Below, in pieces: positions 31,788 to 32,199 of a stretch of DNA of 32,199 nt. Position numbers and translations under genes: made by a program. Each line of letters opens with the position of its first letter. The first letter of the stretch is position 1. The notes below the pieces were generated by a model that was not told the DNA's origin, did not search any database, and saw nothing but the letters and a program-made list of their open reading frames with translations. The DNA is from Candidatus Cloacimonadota bacterium. GTDB taxonomy: Bacteria; Muiribacteriota; UBA6191. The DNA lies in NCBI GenBank assembly GCA_019454875.1, contig JACFNL010000033.1, forward strand, positions 1-32,199, given 5' to 3'.

Positions 31788-32199
31788 ATGGGGTTTACCG
31801 TTTCAAATGTTAGTTCGCGCTATCTGCAAACTACTGGGCTTAAGCTTGAAAAGGCTATGAATTCTGACCCGAGTCAGACTGCTCAGTCCAGGCCAGTTGA
31901 GTCAGAAAAAGCCGCAAAAAAAATTACCAAAAACCGCTATCAGGCATCAACGAGTCGTACTGAACTTTTAGGGCTTCAGCAGTCTATTTCCAAAACCCAG
32001 ATAACAACCAATTCCATAAACAGGATTCAATCCCGTCTGGAGTCATTAGGCTCAGACCCAGAACCTGAGAACAGAAAAAAGGCAGCCAAGGACATCTCTC
32101 AAATTGTGTCTGAAGATAAGGCCTTTTCCCAAAATTACCCCAATCGCTCCAGTTCAGCATCCCTAAGAGCCGTTACAATTGAAGAACCACCCCGTCCAG
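31788..32199 (+). CDS. Unrecognised protein (partial, runs off right edge)
   Basis: An open frame starts with ATG at 31788, 7 nt after a strong AGGGAGG site, and remains open for 137 codons to the edge. The product starts MGFTVSNVSSRYLQTTGLKL and has no signal peptide. It is rich in Ser, Gln, Asn and Lys and includes a heptad-like helical stretch (LGLQQSISKTQITTNSINRI). The character resembles helical surface-appendage or coiled-coil proteins, but I see no family signature. The divergent neighbour is the membrane protein at 30404-31627. Confidence 0.72.
   Translation, partial: MGFTVSNVSSRYLQTTGLKLEKAMNSDPSQTAQSRPVESEKAAKKITKNRYQASTSRTELLGLQQSISKTQITTNSINRIQSRLESLGSDPEPENRKKAAKDISQIVSEDKAFSQNYPNRSSSASLRAVTIEEPPRP

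Noticed and set aside
31678..31860. 60-codon open frame with GTG start before the rightmost gene
   Set aside because: It has no ribosome-binding site, runs through the promoter and overlaps the well-supported gene at 31788 in another frame.
1..32199. CRISPR array, insertion sequence or prophage
   Set aside because: No regularly spaced repeats, transposase, integrase or phage structural genes were seen on either strand.

Overview
The window looks like chromosomal DNA of a free-living, motile Gram-negative bacterium of middling G+C (mid-40s percent by eye). The Gram-negative call rests on a c-type cytochrome, two secreted membrane-fusion adaptors, a MacB-type permease and several Sec-exported proteins. 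Motility rests on a chemoreceptor, and there is a sigma-54 activator. The mix of secreted coiled-coil proteins, GNVNP-repeat protein, HEAT/TPR proteins and Sco-type CoA transferase would suit Bdellovibrionota/Oligoflexia, but the taxon cannot be fixed from sequence alone. Genes are packed tightly, with many 1-4 nt overlaps, and no gene-free stretch exceeds about 170 bases. No phage, insertion sequence or CRISPR array was seen.

Layout. (1) 1-1565, minus: thiolase, then moaD and a moaE cut by the left edge. (2) 1612-8333, plus: one apparent operon of a di-heme cytochrome c, uridine kinase, an adaptor protein, a 903-residue protein holding two adaptor modules, and a MacB-like permease with no ATPase. 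(3) 8335-11451, minus: class I aminotransferase and a chemoreceptor with a CZB-like zinc motif in its periplasmic domain. (4) 11539-15965, plus: scoA and scoB (3-oxoacid CoA-transferase), a fusion of a degenerate WecA/TagO-like membrane domain with an intact TagA/WecG-type glycosyltransferase, and a secreted helical protein coupled to it. (5) 15961-16125, minus: tRNA-Asn with its own promoter and terminator. (6) 16137-21158, minus: an 850-residue TerB-like/TPR protein, a pRiA4b ORF-3 family protein with a basic N-terminus, a 61-residue protein probably made from a leaderless mRNA, and a secreted coiled-coil/Cys-rich protein. (7) 21265-26328: a nucleotide-themed divergent locus, with a degenerate RelA/SpoT-type HD protein, an adenosine-deaminase-family enzyme, an NtrC-type regulator and a NUDIX hydrolase on minus, and a carboxymuconolactone-decarboxylase-family protein and a dGTPase on plus. 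(8) 26334-31627, minus: a secreted GNVNP-repeat protein, then dprA, a 768-residue HEAT-repeat protein and a single-pass membrane protein in one operon. (9) 31788 to the right edge, plus: the start of an unrecognised gene.

The thiolase and ScoAB could together activate and cleave acetoacetate. The adaptor/permease operon is an export machine that must borrow an ATPase and an outer-membrane channel from elsewhere. The most unusual items are the degenerate PNPT-GT26 fusion with its secreted partner, the two-in-one adaptor with an ATPase-less permease, and the nucleotide-enzyme cluster with an embedded sigma-54 activator.
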